From contig OZ038433.1 of the NCBI GenBank assembly GCA_964036275.1, positions 33,017,336-33,081,335 on the forward strand: 64,000 nucleotides of DNA, in the 5' to 3' direction. The stretch's first letter is position 1, and every line of letters starts with the position of its first letter. Positions 9,864-30,689 of the stretch are shown one piece after another. Source of the DNA: Litoditis marina (taxonomy: Eukaryota; Nematoda; Chromadorea; Rhabditida; Rhabditidae). A model generated the notes under the pieces. The model made no database searches. It saw only the letters and a program-made list of their open reading frames with translations, and was not told where the DNA came from. The position numbers were made by a program, and so were the translations under genes.

Positions 9864-12800
9864 TTACTTGGCCCAGTCGGCTTTAGCTTTCTCTGGAACC
9901 TCCTGAAATCACACACTATTACCACAACTATCTAACACATAGAAAAGAGTTGAACAAACATGAAATTGAAGTTTTCAACGGTTGTCCCACAAATCAACTT
10001 GTTCAGATTGTCTCGTTCCGTTTTTTATTATTCATCTAACATAAAGTTGTTATGAATATTATTGGTAGTTTCTCATGTGGTGCGACGTAGATCACTACTT
10101 TTTCAGTGCTTTCATCAAATATCGTTATATGGACATTTTGTTGTGGAAAAAGTTGGATTAATAGTTACCCTATGGAAAACATGTGTATTGATTACTCTGA
10201 AGTCATATATTGATGATTCTGACCTCCTCGAGGGCGAATTGGTTCTTGTCGACCTGCTTGAGGTTGGAGCGGAAGTCCACCTTGGCGGCCTCCTTCTTCT
10301 TCAGTTTGTCGAATTTTCCCTCGGTCTTCGACACCTTTTTCAGGGTCGGTTTCACGCTGGAAAGTGATCATTACGGACAATGACACGGAACAGTTTTTCT
10401 ACGTTTTGGAGTTTCTTCAAGGTCTGTTTCACACTGGAGAAGAAATACTGAAACACGGCAAGAAAACCAAATCGAACATAAACCACATAACATAAAATTA
10501 CTAGCGGTAAATGTTGCTGAATCAAAAGTGAAGTTTGTTTGAATTAAAGTCGTAAATATGGTTGCTATAAAAAACCGATCATATTTCACAACCGAACCGG
10601 GGCCACCGCCAACAAACGTTATCTCTCTGCATCCCATAGATGGTTTCTAGGTTGTGATGTCTAATTCACTTAAATATATATTTTTGCTTCAATATCTGTT
10701 TTTGAATAGTCATTTTCACACAAACACAATCGATTGACGTTTTCTTTCTATCCCGCTGATATTCGAGTCTCGGACCAACTCACAATTTTCCGCGCAGATC
10801 GTTGACGGCGATGGTGAGCTCGTTGATCTCGAAGTCCTTCTGACGGACCGTGTACGATATGTCGTAGTTCTCGCTCTCCAACTCGATCAGACGCTCCCGC
10901 ATCTGCTCGTACACATCCTCCAGGTCGTCTAAAACTCGGGGAAATTTCATGTCAATTCAGATTGTCTTGCTGATTTCGAACATTTATTGCAACCATCAAC
11001 TCTGTTTTTCGACTCAATTAATAAATTTGTGAACGCCTACGATTCAGTCAGTCACACTATGCCTCAGTACACGTTTCGAATTTCAAATGACTGTTGTATG
11101 AGTCGAACCTCAACTTTGTGGGAGAGGTTCACAAAAGTTCTCTGTGTTGGGTTTCGTGGGCTAGCTGTAATGGAGTACTTTCGAAGAGCCGAAAGTGTAT
11201 GTTTTCCCAAAGTCGAAATGAACATCAAGTATACTAAAGCTCCTTATTCTATGTACATGTACCAGTAATAAAAACATTACAATGTTTTGTAATGTGTTAG
11301 ATTGAATTCGTACCGCAGTCGTCTAGGTCGGGCAGGGGGATGATTCTCTCCTGGAGAATACGCTGTCGTTCCTGCTCCTTCAACATCTGCTGCTGCTTCA
11401 AGTCCTCAGCGGCCTTCATCATCAACAGTTTCTGGAAAATAATATCGGTTATTTACTCATTCGAAGATGATTTAATATCACGTATTACGGCTGTTTCGCG
11501 ACATTGCCAAGTTATGTCAGAAAACTAGAAAAGGTGTTACAGTCTCTTATGAGATTCGATGGAATGATCCACACAGCAATTGAATGTCAGAAATTGTCCA
11601 CTTTAGGTGAGATATGTATTTTTCTTCATTAGATCAACGCTTGCTTGTTAGGTGGTTGTGGTCAGTGTTGATGCGATCATTAGAGATTCGTATTCACCTC
11701 AGGGTGTTTGAACCTAAGAAAAAAAATCACAGTTTTTATTATTAATATAATAAAAGGTTGTTGAATAAGCACTATCGAATAAGTCCTACTCACTCTGAGC
11801 TTCTTCTTCCTCTCGGGCGTCAAGAACCCCTTCTTGGCCTTCTTCATGCGGCTGGCCTCCTCGAGACGCTTGCGCACCTCATCCTTCTTGCGCTCGCGTT
11901 CCGCTACCTTACGGGCCTGCAACAGAAACACGTAAGAAAATTGTATTAGTTTATATAAGAGCACATATGCAATGCAAGAATATCCCGCGTTTTTTTGCTT
12001 TTCTCGCTCTCCCATCCCAGCGTGATGAGAGAGCGACAAAATAGCACGTGTTTGAAGAGACGCAGGTCGGGTCATAATTGCCCAACGGGATTTTCTGCAT
12101 ACGGTTTCGATGAACTTCTACTAATCAGGATATGAACGGAGTGTTGGTAGCAGAACTGATAACCAAAACGTAGGAAAACTGAAAGAACTGAAATATCACA
12201 ACGTCTTTCAACCTACCTCAGCCGTTCTCTCGTCAACAACCTGTATTGAACTCAACTTTTATCATTACAACACTACTGTATGAGAACACAGAGCCTCTAC
12301 ATGTATCAGTCAACTGTTTTGCTCTGTTTTCTCGCTCTAAGTCAACATGATTGAGTAGTTATCATAACTTTAGTACACACCTTAATACTTTACTACTTCA
12401 ACAAATTGGTAAGTCTATAGTTCGTATACCTCGATTCTTCACAACTTTCATATAATAGTATTATAATAAGCCCTTAATTCGTTCCTATGTTTCAAGCCCG
12501 TCTCTATTGATTGTTCCGCGGGACCGTTCGAGTGGCGGGCGCAAATAGCGCGCATCCGGAATGCGCGAGATCCGCCCCCACACCCACAGTCCGCGCCAGA
12601 ACATAGGGAAAGGGTACGGTATCTCACTATTTATGCTGTGTACAATCCGATAATGTGTTCACCAACACTACGTGTCAGCTCCCGATTCTATGCCATAGTT
12701 TCCCATACATAACTTTAAAGATATCGCGGCAAGTTGCATTGAGTTAAGCGACACCCACTCATTTTAAAGCTATGTGTTAAATCGGAGGCTCGAATGGTTC

Positions 12801-13072
12801 GGCGACAGTTTCAAACAGAAACTCAAATCCGAATGTATCATAATTTCGAATACATTTTCCATTATTATCATGCCAACACACATAAATCACCATCCCTTCC
12901 GAAAAAAGTGAACTTCTGAAGTGGAGTATATAAGTTTGGGACGAATGTTCATTCGGAATAGAAGGTTGAGTGTCTGAAACACAGCGAGAAGTTAGTGCTA
13001 CCGTACCTCTTCATCATCGTAGTCGCTCTGCTGACCCCCGTAACGGAGAGCTTCTGTCGGTTCCCAAGACAT
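9864..13072 (-). CDS. Troponin I, complete
   Basis: Six exons join without a frame break: 13007-13072, 11794-11916, 11314-11431, 10784-10928, 10224-10356 and 9864-9902 (TAA). They give 207 residues. The acidic N-terminus ([13 protein letters not shown]) is followed by a charged helix ending in [10 protein letters not shown], then [20 protein letters not shown]. The troponin-C/actin-binding inhibitory segment is at residues about 147-162 ([15 protein letters not shown]), and the protein ends EKAKADWAK. It is the inhibitory subunit of the muscle troponin complex. The protein lacks the long acidic C-terminal tail of some worm isoforms, so a shorter isoform of the tni-4 kind is possible, but I cannot assign the orthologue. 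Intron donors are GTACGG, GTGAGT, GTACGA, GTGAGT and GTCAGA. Intron 1 is about 1.1 kb. The tandem paralogue is at 1-1026. Confidence 0.93.
10391..10433 (-). pseudogene. Decayed duplicate of the start of troponin I exon 5
   Basis: In intron 4, just upstream of exon 5 (10224-10356), the minus strand reads TTCTCCAG followed by a segment coding for [10 protein letters not shown]. Exon 5 itself begins, after a similar acceptor, with [10 protein letters not shown]. The match covers the inhibitory segment and then disappears. Spliced alone between exons 4 and 5 it would shift the downstream frame. It looks like a partial tandem copy of exon 5 left over from a former alternative exon. Confidence 0.55.
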
Positions 13073-14702
13073 GCTGGAAACTAAAAAAAGATATCGTGAC
13101 GTACTCGGGTGAGGTAGGTCATAAGTAATGAATCGTCAAAATGATGTATATCGAATACGAGTAGGTATCGCAACAAAGGTTGGAAGAACTTTGAAAGAGT
13201 ACAACCAAGGTTCATGAAAGAGTGCATCTACTGGATATGAGTGCATAAACTTTTCAAGCTGCTAAACCCCTAGCAACTATTGTGAAACTGACATCACATA
13301 CGTTCGAAACATTCAAAAATGTTCAAAAATGTACCGTTAATTGAAAATGATACTAGTTTTTGGCTGTTGCCAACTATTTAACTTGTCCAGTACTAGTTTT
13401 GCGGATAATATAGATAGAGTCTTGAATGACTAACAGTGGCCTCAGTTGATGAAAAAATGCATGGTACGGAACTTAAAATTCGATACATCTACCCAAAGCA
13501 AACTTCCGAAAGCAAGTAGGAAAATCTATTATCAACAGTGTTACGAACAAAAGACAAACAAGCAATTACCTCTGATGAAAGTACGGTGGCTGATCACTTT
13601 TGATGAGTGAAAATATGTGTAAAAGAAAACTCCCTTGAATATGTTAAATGATTGCCAATGGAAAAAAATGTTTCTAAGAGTAATGTGTTGAAGGTGGCTG
13701 GAAGGGAAAGACTGTGAGAGATTTCGGGGGCTAGAGCCGCGCGACTTGGAGTGTGTACATTACACTAACACTGTAGCCGCCATCAAGCATCATGCAACAC
13801 AGAATATAGGATAAACGAGGGTGGAGATGGGGCTACTGGCATAGTGACAGAACACTCTGGGAGTGAGAGACACAGCAGAAATGAAAGACACCAGAATGGA
13901 ATAGCTTGCTGGCATTATGGGAAGACAGCGAAATAAAAGAGGATCAACAGTTTGCAATGAAATAACCGTTTGGGTTAGAACAGCGATCTTCTCAAATTTT
14001 TCGAGGTCTGTCTTGCTGGAACCTTACTCCTCCAGGCAAAAACGTGAATTGAATCATGTTTTCCTCATCCATAAGTTTTTTACAGTGTTCATATGGTTGC
14101 GCATGGCATGGGATCGGCTAAGTATCTTGAGGAAAGTACACACGAAATACCGAGTGCGCTCATCCCACGAGATATTTGGACGTTACCGACGCGCTGGGGA
14201 TGAAGGGAGATAACCAACTTGAAGTTTCAGACTGCTCATGAACGTCGTACATCGGATGAACAACCATTCTGATCCAAACAACCGTCTCCTCATCCATGAG
14301 ATCGAATGCGTCTGATCTCTTCAGTGCGCGCCTTGTAACGTTTTCCCGAGTTGTGAAAACAGTGAAAAATAAGAAAGCTGCATCAAAATCGAACTTTGCA
14401 TGATACAACATTCTTTGGAACTATCATCATTTGATGGTCAGAGCACATCATTTAGTATAAGGAAAGCTTTCGATGAGCTAAGTATCCTTGAGTAATGAAA
14501 TATCATAAATAGTGTTACTTTAAAACTGCTACAGGCAATAATACCCCATTCGACCCAACGTACCTTGACAATTACAGCTGAAGAAATATCGATGGCAGTC
14601 TAGAGTTATATGAAACCTAGAGCAAATTTTGTATGATGTATTCTCACCCGCAACACTTTTCATAGTGCGCAATCCTAGTCATTTCGAGTTTTTGGGCCAA
14701 TT
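13073..14702. other. Upstream region of troponin I copy 2
   Basis: No further gene is supported. The short open frames near 13.9-14.4 kb have no recognisable features. The region presumably carries the promoter and 5' leader of the troponin I gene. Confidence 0.4.
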
Positions 14703-14961
14703 CTATATGTAACCGGGTTTTTTGGTAACCTAACCGGATTTTGGTAACCCTTTTTTCAGGTTACCTCACAAGTAACCGGTAGGTAACCGAAAACTAAAAA
14801 CCGGTTACCGTACAAACTAACGTTAGAAACCACAATTTATGTTAGAAAAACAGGTAACCGGTTTTTCTCTTTAGGTTACCAACCGGTTACCTACTGAGGT
14901 AATCCGAAAAAAAAGGTTACCAAAAACCGGTTAGGTTACCAAAAAACCCGGTTACATATAG
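14703..14961. mobile_element. Palindromic MITE-like element rich in GGTTACC
   Basis: The left end CTATATGTAACCGGGTTTTT and the right end AAAAACCCGGTTACATATAG are exact inverted complements. GGTTACC/GGTAACC motifs fill both arms, so the 259-bp unit could fold into a nearly complete hairpin. It has no coding capacity. The flanking bases do not show a clear target duplication. Confidence 0.7.
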
Positions 14962-15357
14962 AGTTCACCGAGTTTTTGATGATTTGAGAACTGTTATTGC
15001 GAATGAAATGGCAGGTTATGTGGCCTCTCCGTGGGATAAAACTCGAATTATCTACTTTTCACAAACACACAGGTTTTTACAGTCCTCATTCTTATTATTT
15101 ACTGTTTTCTTGTAATTTTTGGCGAAATCGCGCGCAGCGCGAAGCGCTGTGCGAGATTTGTCTTTGGTTCGGCTAATGCGCGCTTTCATTTTTTTAGTTC
15201 ACCCTCAAAAAGGCCCAAACGTGCAAATCGAAACTTTTTATGATTTGTTGATATTTCATGGCATACTTACAAGCTATGTTCAAAATTTGAACAAAATTGA
15301 TTAAGTTTGAGCCGAGTTATGACGTTATGCGCTTCATGCAGACCGCCAACTTCCGCC

Positions 15358-15382
15358 GTGTGTGTGTGTGTGTGTGTGTGTG
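15358..15382. repeat. (GT)n microsatellite
   Basis: An uninterrupted run of about 12 GT units. It lies just left of the diverged GACGTCA-bearing tandem repeat. Confidence 0.9.
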
Positions 15383-15679
15383 AACGCACTTCTGGGAAAT
15401 TTTTATGTGTGAACCGATTTGACTGAAAATTGGGGACACGATAGATGTCCTACTCAAACCTTGGGGGCGCAAACTTTTTTTCGAAAAAAATTGTGTTTCA
15501 TCAAGTTATGGGTCTTTGAAAATGTCTCTGCGTCTCTTCATTTTGTGCACTCTCTCGCCCTCTCTGCCGGGGTAAATGAAATTGCGTTATAACTCAGCTC
15601 AGTCCTAACCAATTCAAGTAAAATTTGAAGTATGATACCAAGACATGAACTGACATCGATTTAGATGTAAGTCTTCTAC

Positions 15680-16290
15680 TGATGACATCATTGAGGATTC
15701 TGGAGCTCGGATGACGTCATAATTGAAAAAAGCAAAGTTGACGTCAAATTACTTTTCAAACGGCTAGTAGTCACAAACTAGTCACGTATCACAGAAGCGT
15801 TATACAGAAAGGACGTCATCACGGATTCTGGAGCCCGGATGACGTCCAAATTAAAAAGTGTAAAGTTAACGTCAAATGTTTCTCCAAATGATGATAACAG
15901 TGGGTAGGTGGGGTAATAACGGTGACACTTCATCTAAACATGACGTATTCTGGGATTCTGAAAGCCCGATGACGTCAATTCTGGAAAGTGCAAAGTTGAC
16001 GTCGAATATTTCATCAAATGATGCAAATATCTTAAAAATGGTAGATTAACGATGAAACTTCGTCTCAGTATGACTTGTTCTGGAATTCAGAAGGCCCGAT
16101 GACGTCAACTTTCAAAAAAAAAAAGACGTGACATATGTTTTCGAATGCTGAGAGTTTCTTAAAAATGGTCAATTCACGATAAAACTCCATTCAAACATGA
16201 CGTATTCTGGGACTCTGAAGGGCAGATAAAGTAAGTTTTCAGAACTGCAATGTTGACGTCATGTTTTTTTTCGAATGATGATAGTACTTG
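15680..16290. repeat. Diverged tandem repeat with GACGTCA motifs, about 125-bp period
   Basis: Four to five diverged units each contain a phrase like TTCTGGAGCCCGGATGACGTC followed about 20 bases on by AAGTTGACGTCAAAT and a stretch like TCAAATGATGATA. Units start near 15697, 15815, 15950, 16080 and 16203. The palindrome TGACGTCA is a CREB/ATF-type site, but in so repetitive a context a regulatory role is speculative. Confidence 0.6.
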
Positions 16291-16382
16291 ACAAGTGGTT
16301 CATCAGGAAAACAATTTTATCTTCACCGTACAGATCGAACCACCTCTCTACATACCTACGGCATGTGTACAAAAAGAGAAAA

Positions 16383-17205
16383 ATTCATGAAAAAGTGGGG
16401 GCCCAACGACTGTGAGATTTGTCTTCTGCTGTGCGCCCCTTAGACAGCTACTCTCAAATGGAGCAGCTACTGCTACAAAAACCGGAAAATACTTATATAC
16501 TCAAGTATAATTGTTCATTACAAACATACAAAAGTCGTAAAATATTTTTTCAAACCTGTAAACTAGAATCTGCAATTAACCGAAAAATACTAATATACTC
16601 AAGTATAACTGTTCATTACAAACATACAAAAGTCGTAAAATATTTTCTCAAACATGTAAACTAGAATCTACAAATCACAGATGTTAACTCAACGTAGTCA
16701 ATAATAGAATTCCTGGTTTTGTGCACAATGGTTGGCATTTTTTGTCATTACTTCCATTCTAGGTGCTATAACGTTTGTCATATTATTCAACAGTTGTTCT
16801 CTCTTTCGCAGCTGTGACTTGTAGATTCTAGTTCACATGTTTGAGAAAATATTTTACGACTTTTGTATGTTTGTAATGAACAGTTATACTTGAGTATATT
16901 AGTATTTTTCGGTTAATTGCAGATTCTAGTTTACAGGTTTGAAAAAATATTTTACGACTTTTGTATGTTTGTAATGAACAGTTATACTTGAGTATATAAG
17001 TATTTTTCGGTTATTTACAGATTCTAGTTTACAGTTTCGAAAAAATATTTTACGACTTGTATGTTTGTAATTAACAGTTATACTTGAGTATATTAGTATT
17101 TTTCGGTTTTTGTAGCAGTAGCTGCTCCATTTGAGAGTAGCTGTCTAAGGGGCGCACAGCAGAAGACAAATCTCACAGTCGTTGGGCCCCCACTTTTTCA
17201 TGAAT
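16383..17205. mobile_element. Foldback element with inverted arms made of internal tandem repeats
   Basis: The ends ATTCATGAAAAAGTGGGGGC and GCCCCCACTTTTTCATGAAT are exact inverted complements. The arms continue through about 100 bp of unique sequence. Then come repeats of about 118 bp containing ATACTCAAGTATAACTGTTC and CATACAAAAGTCGTAAAATA: two in the left arm and three in the right arm in the opposite orientation. A unique centre lies near 16690-16820. There is no transposase frame. The unequal repeat number in the arms shows that they exchange or slip. Confidence 0.75.
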
Positions 17206-17629
17206 CGAAGTTAAAATCTAAGAAACCGCGCCCCGATGCTAATCGAGTTGCGCGGGAAATAGCGAAGTTTGAACAATCAGTTTTCAAATTTTCGTCGTGC
17301 AATTTAAATTTATAGAATTGGTTCATTATCTTTGATTTCTTTGTCGTGTTTTCGTTCAATTTGTGACTGCTAATAGTAGGATAATTTCCGTGTTATATTT
17401 CCACTCCGTTTATTTTGCCTCAAAGCTGTTATACTGGATTTGTTTTATAATTTGTCACTTTAAACAAACACCAGAATACTTATGTGAATACATACGGATC
17501 CTTCAATTCATTACAGGGGGTTCCGCTGTATCGTATATTTGGTATATAGTTGGATCGGGTGATTGAGATTGGTGGGTGTAAAGGAGCTTCTGGTCAGAAC
17601 ATTCTCGGTTTACAAGAAAAGATCCTGCG
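17206..17629. other. pig-1 upstream region
   Basis: No gene. It likely contains the pig-1 promoter and 5' leader. No spliced-leader acceptor lies directly against the chosen ATG. Confidence 0.4.
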
Positions 17630-26326
<8,697 letters not shown>

Positions 26327-28096
26327 TGTGATTTCCGCGGTTTTTGACCATTTTCTAGGATTCTCTGTATTTTATACTCGCCTCTCACTCTCAACATACA
26401 CCTCGCTGCCTATACGATCACAATTTGTGAATAAATTTGTGATCGATATTTTGGTACAAACAACCTTCATAATAGCTGCAAAAATGTTGTTATTTTGTTT
26501 GTAAAATTAACCTGATTGATTGTTGTTATTAGCGATTCTGACGACGTTTTTGGTACTCAACTTGATCAGCTTATAACTTGTAATTTTACTTTCATCTTAG
26601 AATATTGTCTTATTTTGCTTCCATTTTGAAAAGTGTAGTAATTGTTATTGTTGATGGTATGAACTAGAAATGAAACTTTATCGGATCTTAGCTTCGAGTT
26701 AAAAGTCAAAACAAAAGAATATACCAAATTTTCAGGTAAGAAAGCACGAATTTAAGGTTCGAGCAACCGTTTCTTGAATCGGAAGTTACCTTGATGCTAT
26801 GTTTGGATTTCACTATTTCACTCGATACAAAATGACTACAAAGTGAGCTCGTTTTCCGAGAAATTCGCTGAAAATCAGATTTCTCTGAATTGAACCTCTT
26901 CTTCATACCGTACCCAACCATTAGGTTGTTTTCCAATACAAACCAGTAACTACGCTAGTTTTTGAGATGGTATGAAAAGGTCAGATTAAAATATTTAGAT
27001 TGAAACTTGGTCACCTTAGAAAAAGTTACAAGTTGAACTAGAAACTCAAAAAAGCTTTATTTCCGAACCTGAAAGATACCGTAAGTTCTTCGTAAACCAT
27101 TCGAGTTCATAATTTGCAGCCCTGGAAAAAAACCGGGCAACTCTGCAAACGAGTTTCCTTCTCGGCACCCTTGGAAAAACGAGTTGCAGACGGTTTTCTC
27201 GAGAATAAACGGAAATTAGCCTGAATAGTCTTTCGAGCGAACACGGAATAACGGAAAAGTTTTCCGGAGAGCCGTTGGTTATTTCGGTAACCAAGAAAAA
27301 ACAGGAAACCGAGGGAGAACTTCTCGTATTCCGGAACCTGTTCACGTTTTGCGTGAGAAGACGCCGGGGAGCTGCGGGGAGTGAGTCTCATTCTGCTTTC
27401 TTCGTCACCGTCGACAGGTCGCTATCGAAGGTAGTACCTTTTCTCATCTTGAGCTTTTCTAGCCGGTTACTATTCGATAACCGTTACGCCGTAACCGTAA
27501 CTATCTAACCGCTACCTTCTATCGCCTAACGTAGCCTAATCTTTAGGCCAGTTTTCAGGGCTTGCTGGGACAATAACTATGCAATAACCGCTAACTCCAG
27601 ATCGTAGATAGTTTGCAGACCAGTTTTTCCGGGCCGACCGGGCCGGTTATTATTGCTTGACGTAACCATTTCACCGTAACGTTCCAAACGCTGAACCGGG
27701 TCGTAAATGACATCACAACTGTATTTGACTGAAGCTTTTGAAGGCCTACCCAAGTCTAGTTGGAATTTGGATAATCGCGCTAGAGTTGTGGATTTAGCCC
27801 AAAAAAGTCTTTTAAGCGGAAATAACTGGTCAAAATGAGCCCACATTCAATCAAAAGAATACTGCGCATTCATGCCAATTTCGAACCACCAACCCTTTTC
27901 CATTTTCGCGAAGAAGACTCGATTGAACACGTTAAAACACGTTAGTGAACGTGTTGGCGCAATGCATTCCATAAACTGAGCGCAACAGCAACAACTCCAT
28001 TTGAAACTATCCTACTGCTGATTTGCTTAATGCCTTCAGGTGCCCTAATTTGAGTTTTTCTCCATTTTCTTATTTTTTATAATGAATATGTTTCAG
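26327..28096. other. Intergenic between pig-1 and the duplicated cassette
   Basis: The pig-1 3' end comes first. From about 27045 the sequence resembles 43965 onward, which marks the left edge of the segmental duplication. This edge has overlapping minus-strand open frames in both units, but two different frames are conserved to a similar degree, so no gene is called. Confidence 0.5.
28091..28096 (+). promoter_or_regulatory. Likely spliced-leader trans-splice acceptor of gene A1
   Basis: TTTCAG abuts the ATG at 28097. The identical arrangement is at 45296-45301 before gene A2. The consensus 3' splice site directly before a signal-peptide start, with no upstream coding exon, is the usual form of nematode SL trans-splicing. 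Confidence 0.7.
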
Positions 28097-30665
28097 ATGA
28101 AGTTTATTCTGATGTGTGCTCTGGTCGCTACTGCGTTGGCCTCCCCACTCCGCCAAATGAAGCTGGTGGGTCATTTCTACAGGCTTTTCAGACCTCTTCA
28201 TACTTTTCTGTCTGCGGCAGATCTACTCAGGCGACGGCTCGTCCGAGCGACAAAAAGAAAGAGTCCCATGTCCCGGGACGGTGGAATACGGTAGAAATGG
28301 AGCACATTTTCATATAATAGTCTCCTATTCTGTCAATTATCTCTTTTTCTCGATGTATCTGTCGCATACTAGACAAGTATAAAGGGTCCCGTACACTGTT
28401 CACCCTCCGTAAGATTTGGTTCCTCTCCTTAAGTTAGTGGTAGAAGAGCGAGAAAGCATGCAGTTCTGAGACAGTCTGCGGTCTCATTGACCCGCATGCT
28501 CTCTAGTCGGAGTTCGATTCTTTTCCGATGAGCATATTACCATTTCTCTCGGGCTTTCTAGCAATCGGCATGCTAAGCGAGCAGAGCTTTTCTGTAGTTT
28601 GAATTCTAGGTTGGAAATTTTTGAGTTATGATGCGAATCCGTGCTTGGTAATAGTTTCCTTAACTTATTAATATGACCTTAATATAATTAACCTGAATGA
28701 TATTTGATAATTGCAGGAGGATTTGGAGGCTGACCTTCAGGCAGAGAATGTGACTCCTTCCGCTAAGGAGGTTACGGAATACGCAAAGTTGGTTAAAGCA
28801 CGGGTAAGGATTTACTTAACTTTCTGTCGAATAGTACATAGTGTACTGCATTCTTCAAAAGTTGTTAGCCTTTCCGACTGTAGACGTAGATAGTTGGACT
28901 TCCATCAAGAGGCTGGCAAACCCTAGAAGTAGACAACAGTGAAAAGTATGATTATCGAATACTCGATATATGTTTTGGAAAATCTAGAGAAGGGGAAACA
29001 GAAAAGTTAGATATACCCTACAACTAATTTGAATAGTGCACATTTCAAATTCTTTATTTTTATGTATTGCTTACGCTAGATGTAAGTAGATTTGTAGTTT
29101 GGTCAGAAGTATGGAATTAACAAAGTAAAGCAGCTTCTATAATATGAACAAGTCTTTCTGCCCACTCATAATTGAAAACAATAGATATTAATAATATTCA
29201 AACAACTTACAATGCCCCAAGTATACATGGTAAAATATAAAATTGCTCGGAACACCAAACGATTCTTAGTTTTTTCCTCTCATAATTGAGAACAATAGAT
29301 ATTAATAATATTGAAACAACTTACAATGCCCCAAGTATACATGGTGAAGTAAAAAATTGCTCGGAACACCAAACGATTCTTAGTTTTGTTTCTGTTTTAC
29401 TAGTGAAATGTTTGTAGGAAGAGGAGGTCGTCAATGCCATCAACAAGATAGAGACCTCAGAGGAACGGAAAAATATGGGAAAAGATCTCGATGAGGTTAG
29501 AATTTCAAGAATGTAGTCATTTCACCAAAAGTACGCCTCTAATAAGAATCGGACCTCCAAATATATGTTCTCATACATGTACTCTCAGACTTCAGATCAA
29601 GTTCCGGAAGTTTTTTCTTTTTCTGTTCCTTTCGGTTTCGGGGAATCGTTATTCGATCCCCCACCAATACGCTGTTATGAAATGGCGTTTCTAAAGCAAC
29701 CCCATTTCCCTGTGGCTGCCTTTTGACACCTTTGCTCTTTGGTCTCAGTTGGTGGATCATGGCGTTTTGCGAGATCGAACTCTAAGGATCAAAAAGGGGG
29801 ACAGAAAAGAAAGTTAAATGAAAGCTGCTCAAGATAAACTGATATAAACCTGCTTTTCCGAAACCAACAAATCTAATTTGCATACGGTTCACATGCTTGA
29901 CTCTGTTATGGCGGACGCAACTTTATGTTTAGGTACCTCGGGGTACCTAAACTAGCTTTCCATTCTGCCCTTCTCTGAATAAGTGGTCATGAATAAACTT
30001 TGTATTAATTATTGTAATTCCAGGCGGTCCAAAACGCTCTGGACCAGCAGGTTGCTGAGTACAAAGTCAACCCCGCCGCTTTCGAAGCCCGTGTTCACAA
30101 CGACAGCTCCAAGCTGAACATCGTGGTTAAGCCTAACAGAGAGATGCTTGGACTGGACACCGCTGACTCTGGTGCCGCCACCAATACTGGTACCGTTGTC
30201 CCGGGTCCGGTCGTACCGACTGTTCCGGATAATAGTTCGGAGGAGGAGGGATCTGGTGAGGGCAACTCCTCGGATCAGCAGCCGGAACAGAATGTTCAAG
30301 ACTCGTCCGAGGAAACAGTGGACCAAGAACCCATTGCTGATCAGGTTCCCCAGGAACCAAAAGAAGATTCCGGATCGGAAAATGGTGGGAACGTCCCAGT
30401 TAACCCTGACGGCCAAGTGGTTCCCCAGGTACCAGAAGGAGACCAGGTTGAAGAGACCACCCAAAAAGCTGCCAATGATGTTGATGATGATTATAACGAC
30501 CTACTCAATGGAGGTTCCGAACCTGAAAAAGGTGCCAACGTTCCTGGTAACCCTGCCAACGACGAGGTTCACGAGGTGCCAGAAGGAGACCAGGTTGATG
30601 AGACCACCCAAAAAGCTGCCAATGATGTTGATGATGATTATAACCAACTACTCGAACAAGATTAG
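28097..30665 (+). CDS. Secreted acidic protein A1 (unknown family)
   Basis: Four exons: 28097-28165, 28717-28803, 29418-29495 and 30024-30665, giving 291 residues. The start was chosen because TTTCAG abuts this ATG in both copies. Residues 1-16 (MKFILMCALVATALAS) look like a cleaved signal peptide. The mature N-terminal part is a charged, probably helical segment through EYAKLVKAR and INKIETSEERKNMGKD. A Ser/Glu/Pro-rich acidic region (SSEEEGSGEGNSSDQQ) follows. The C-terminus holds two tandem copies, about 46 residues each, of a unit ending ETTQKAANDVDDDYN. The paralogue A2 has only one. Exon 1 uses donor GTGGGT where A2 has GTAAGT. The AATAAA is at 30677-30682. I do not recognise the family. 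Secretion is inferred from the signal peptide and absence of a membrane segment. Confidence 0.85.
29790..29985. mobile_element. Repeat segment with GGTACC palindrome in gene A intron 3
   Basis: A perfect or near-perfect 26-bp palindrome at 29927-29952 (GTTTAGGTACC and its complement GGTACCTAAAC around a short centre) lies next to sequence shared, inverted, with 41138-41335. It is present at the same intron position in A2 (palindrome 47219-47244), so it was there before the segmental duplication. Confidence 0.5.
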
Positions 30666-30689
30666 TTGAGCCCTCGAATAAAGATTTTA

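Noticed and set aside
11314..11431. Frameshift in troponin I exon 3
   Set aside because: On recounting, the exon is 118 bp and all six exons join in frame to 207 residues.
27046..27391. Minus-strand frames shared with 43925-44315
   Set aside because: Two different reading frames are similarly conserved between the duplicates, as expected from recent duplication rather than coding selection.
30009..30464. 151-codon minus-strand frame opposite gene A1 exon 4
   Set aside because: It is the shadow of the spliced coding exon on the plus strand, which has a signal peptide, splice sites and a matching paralogue.
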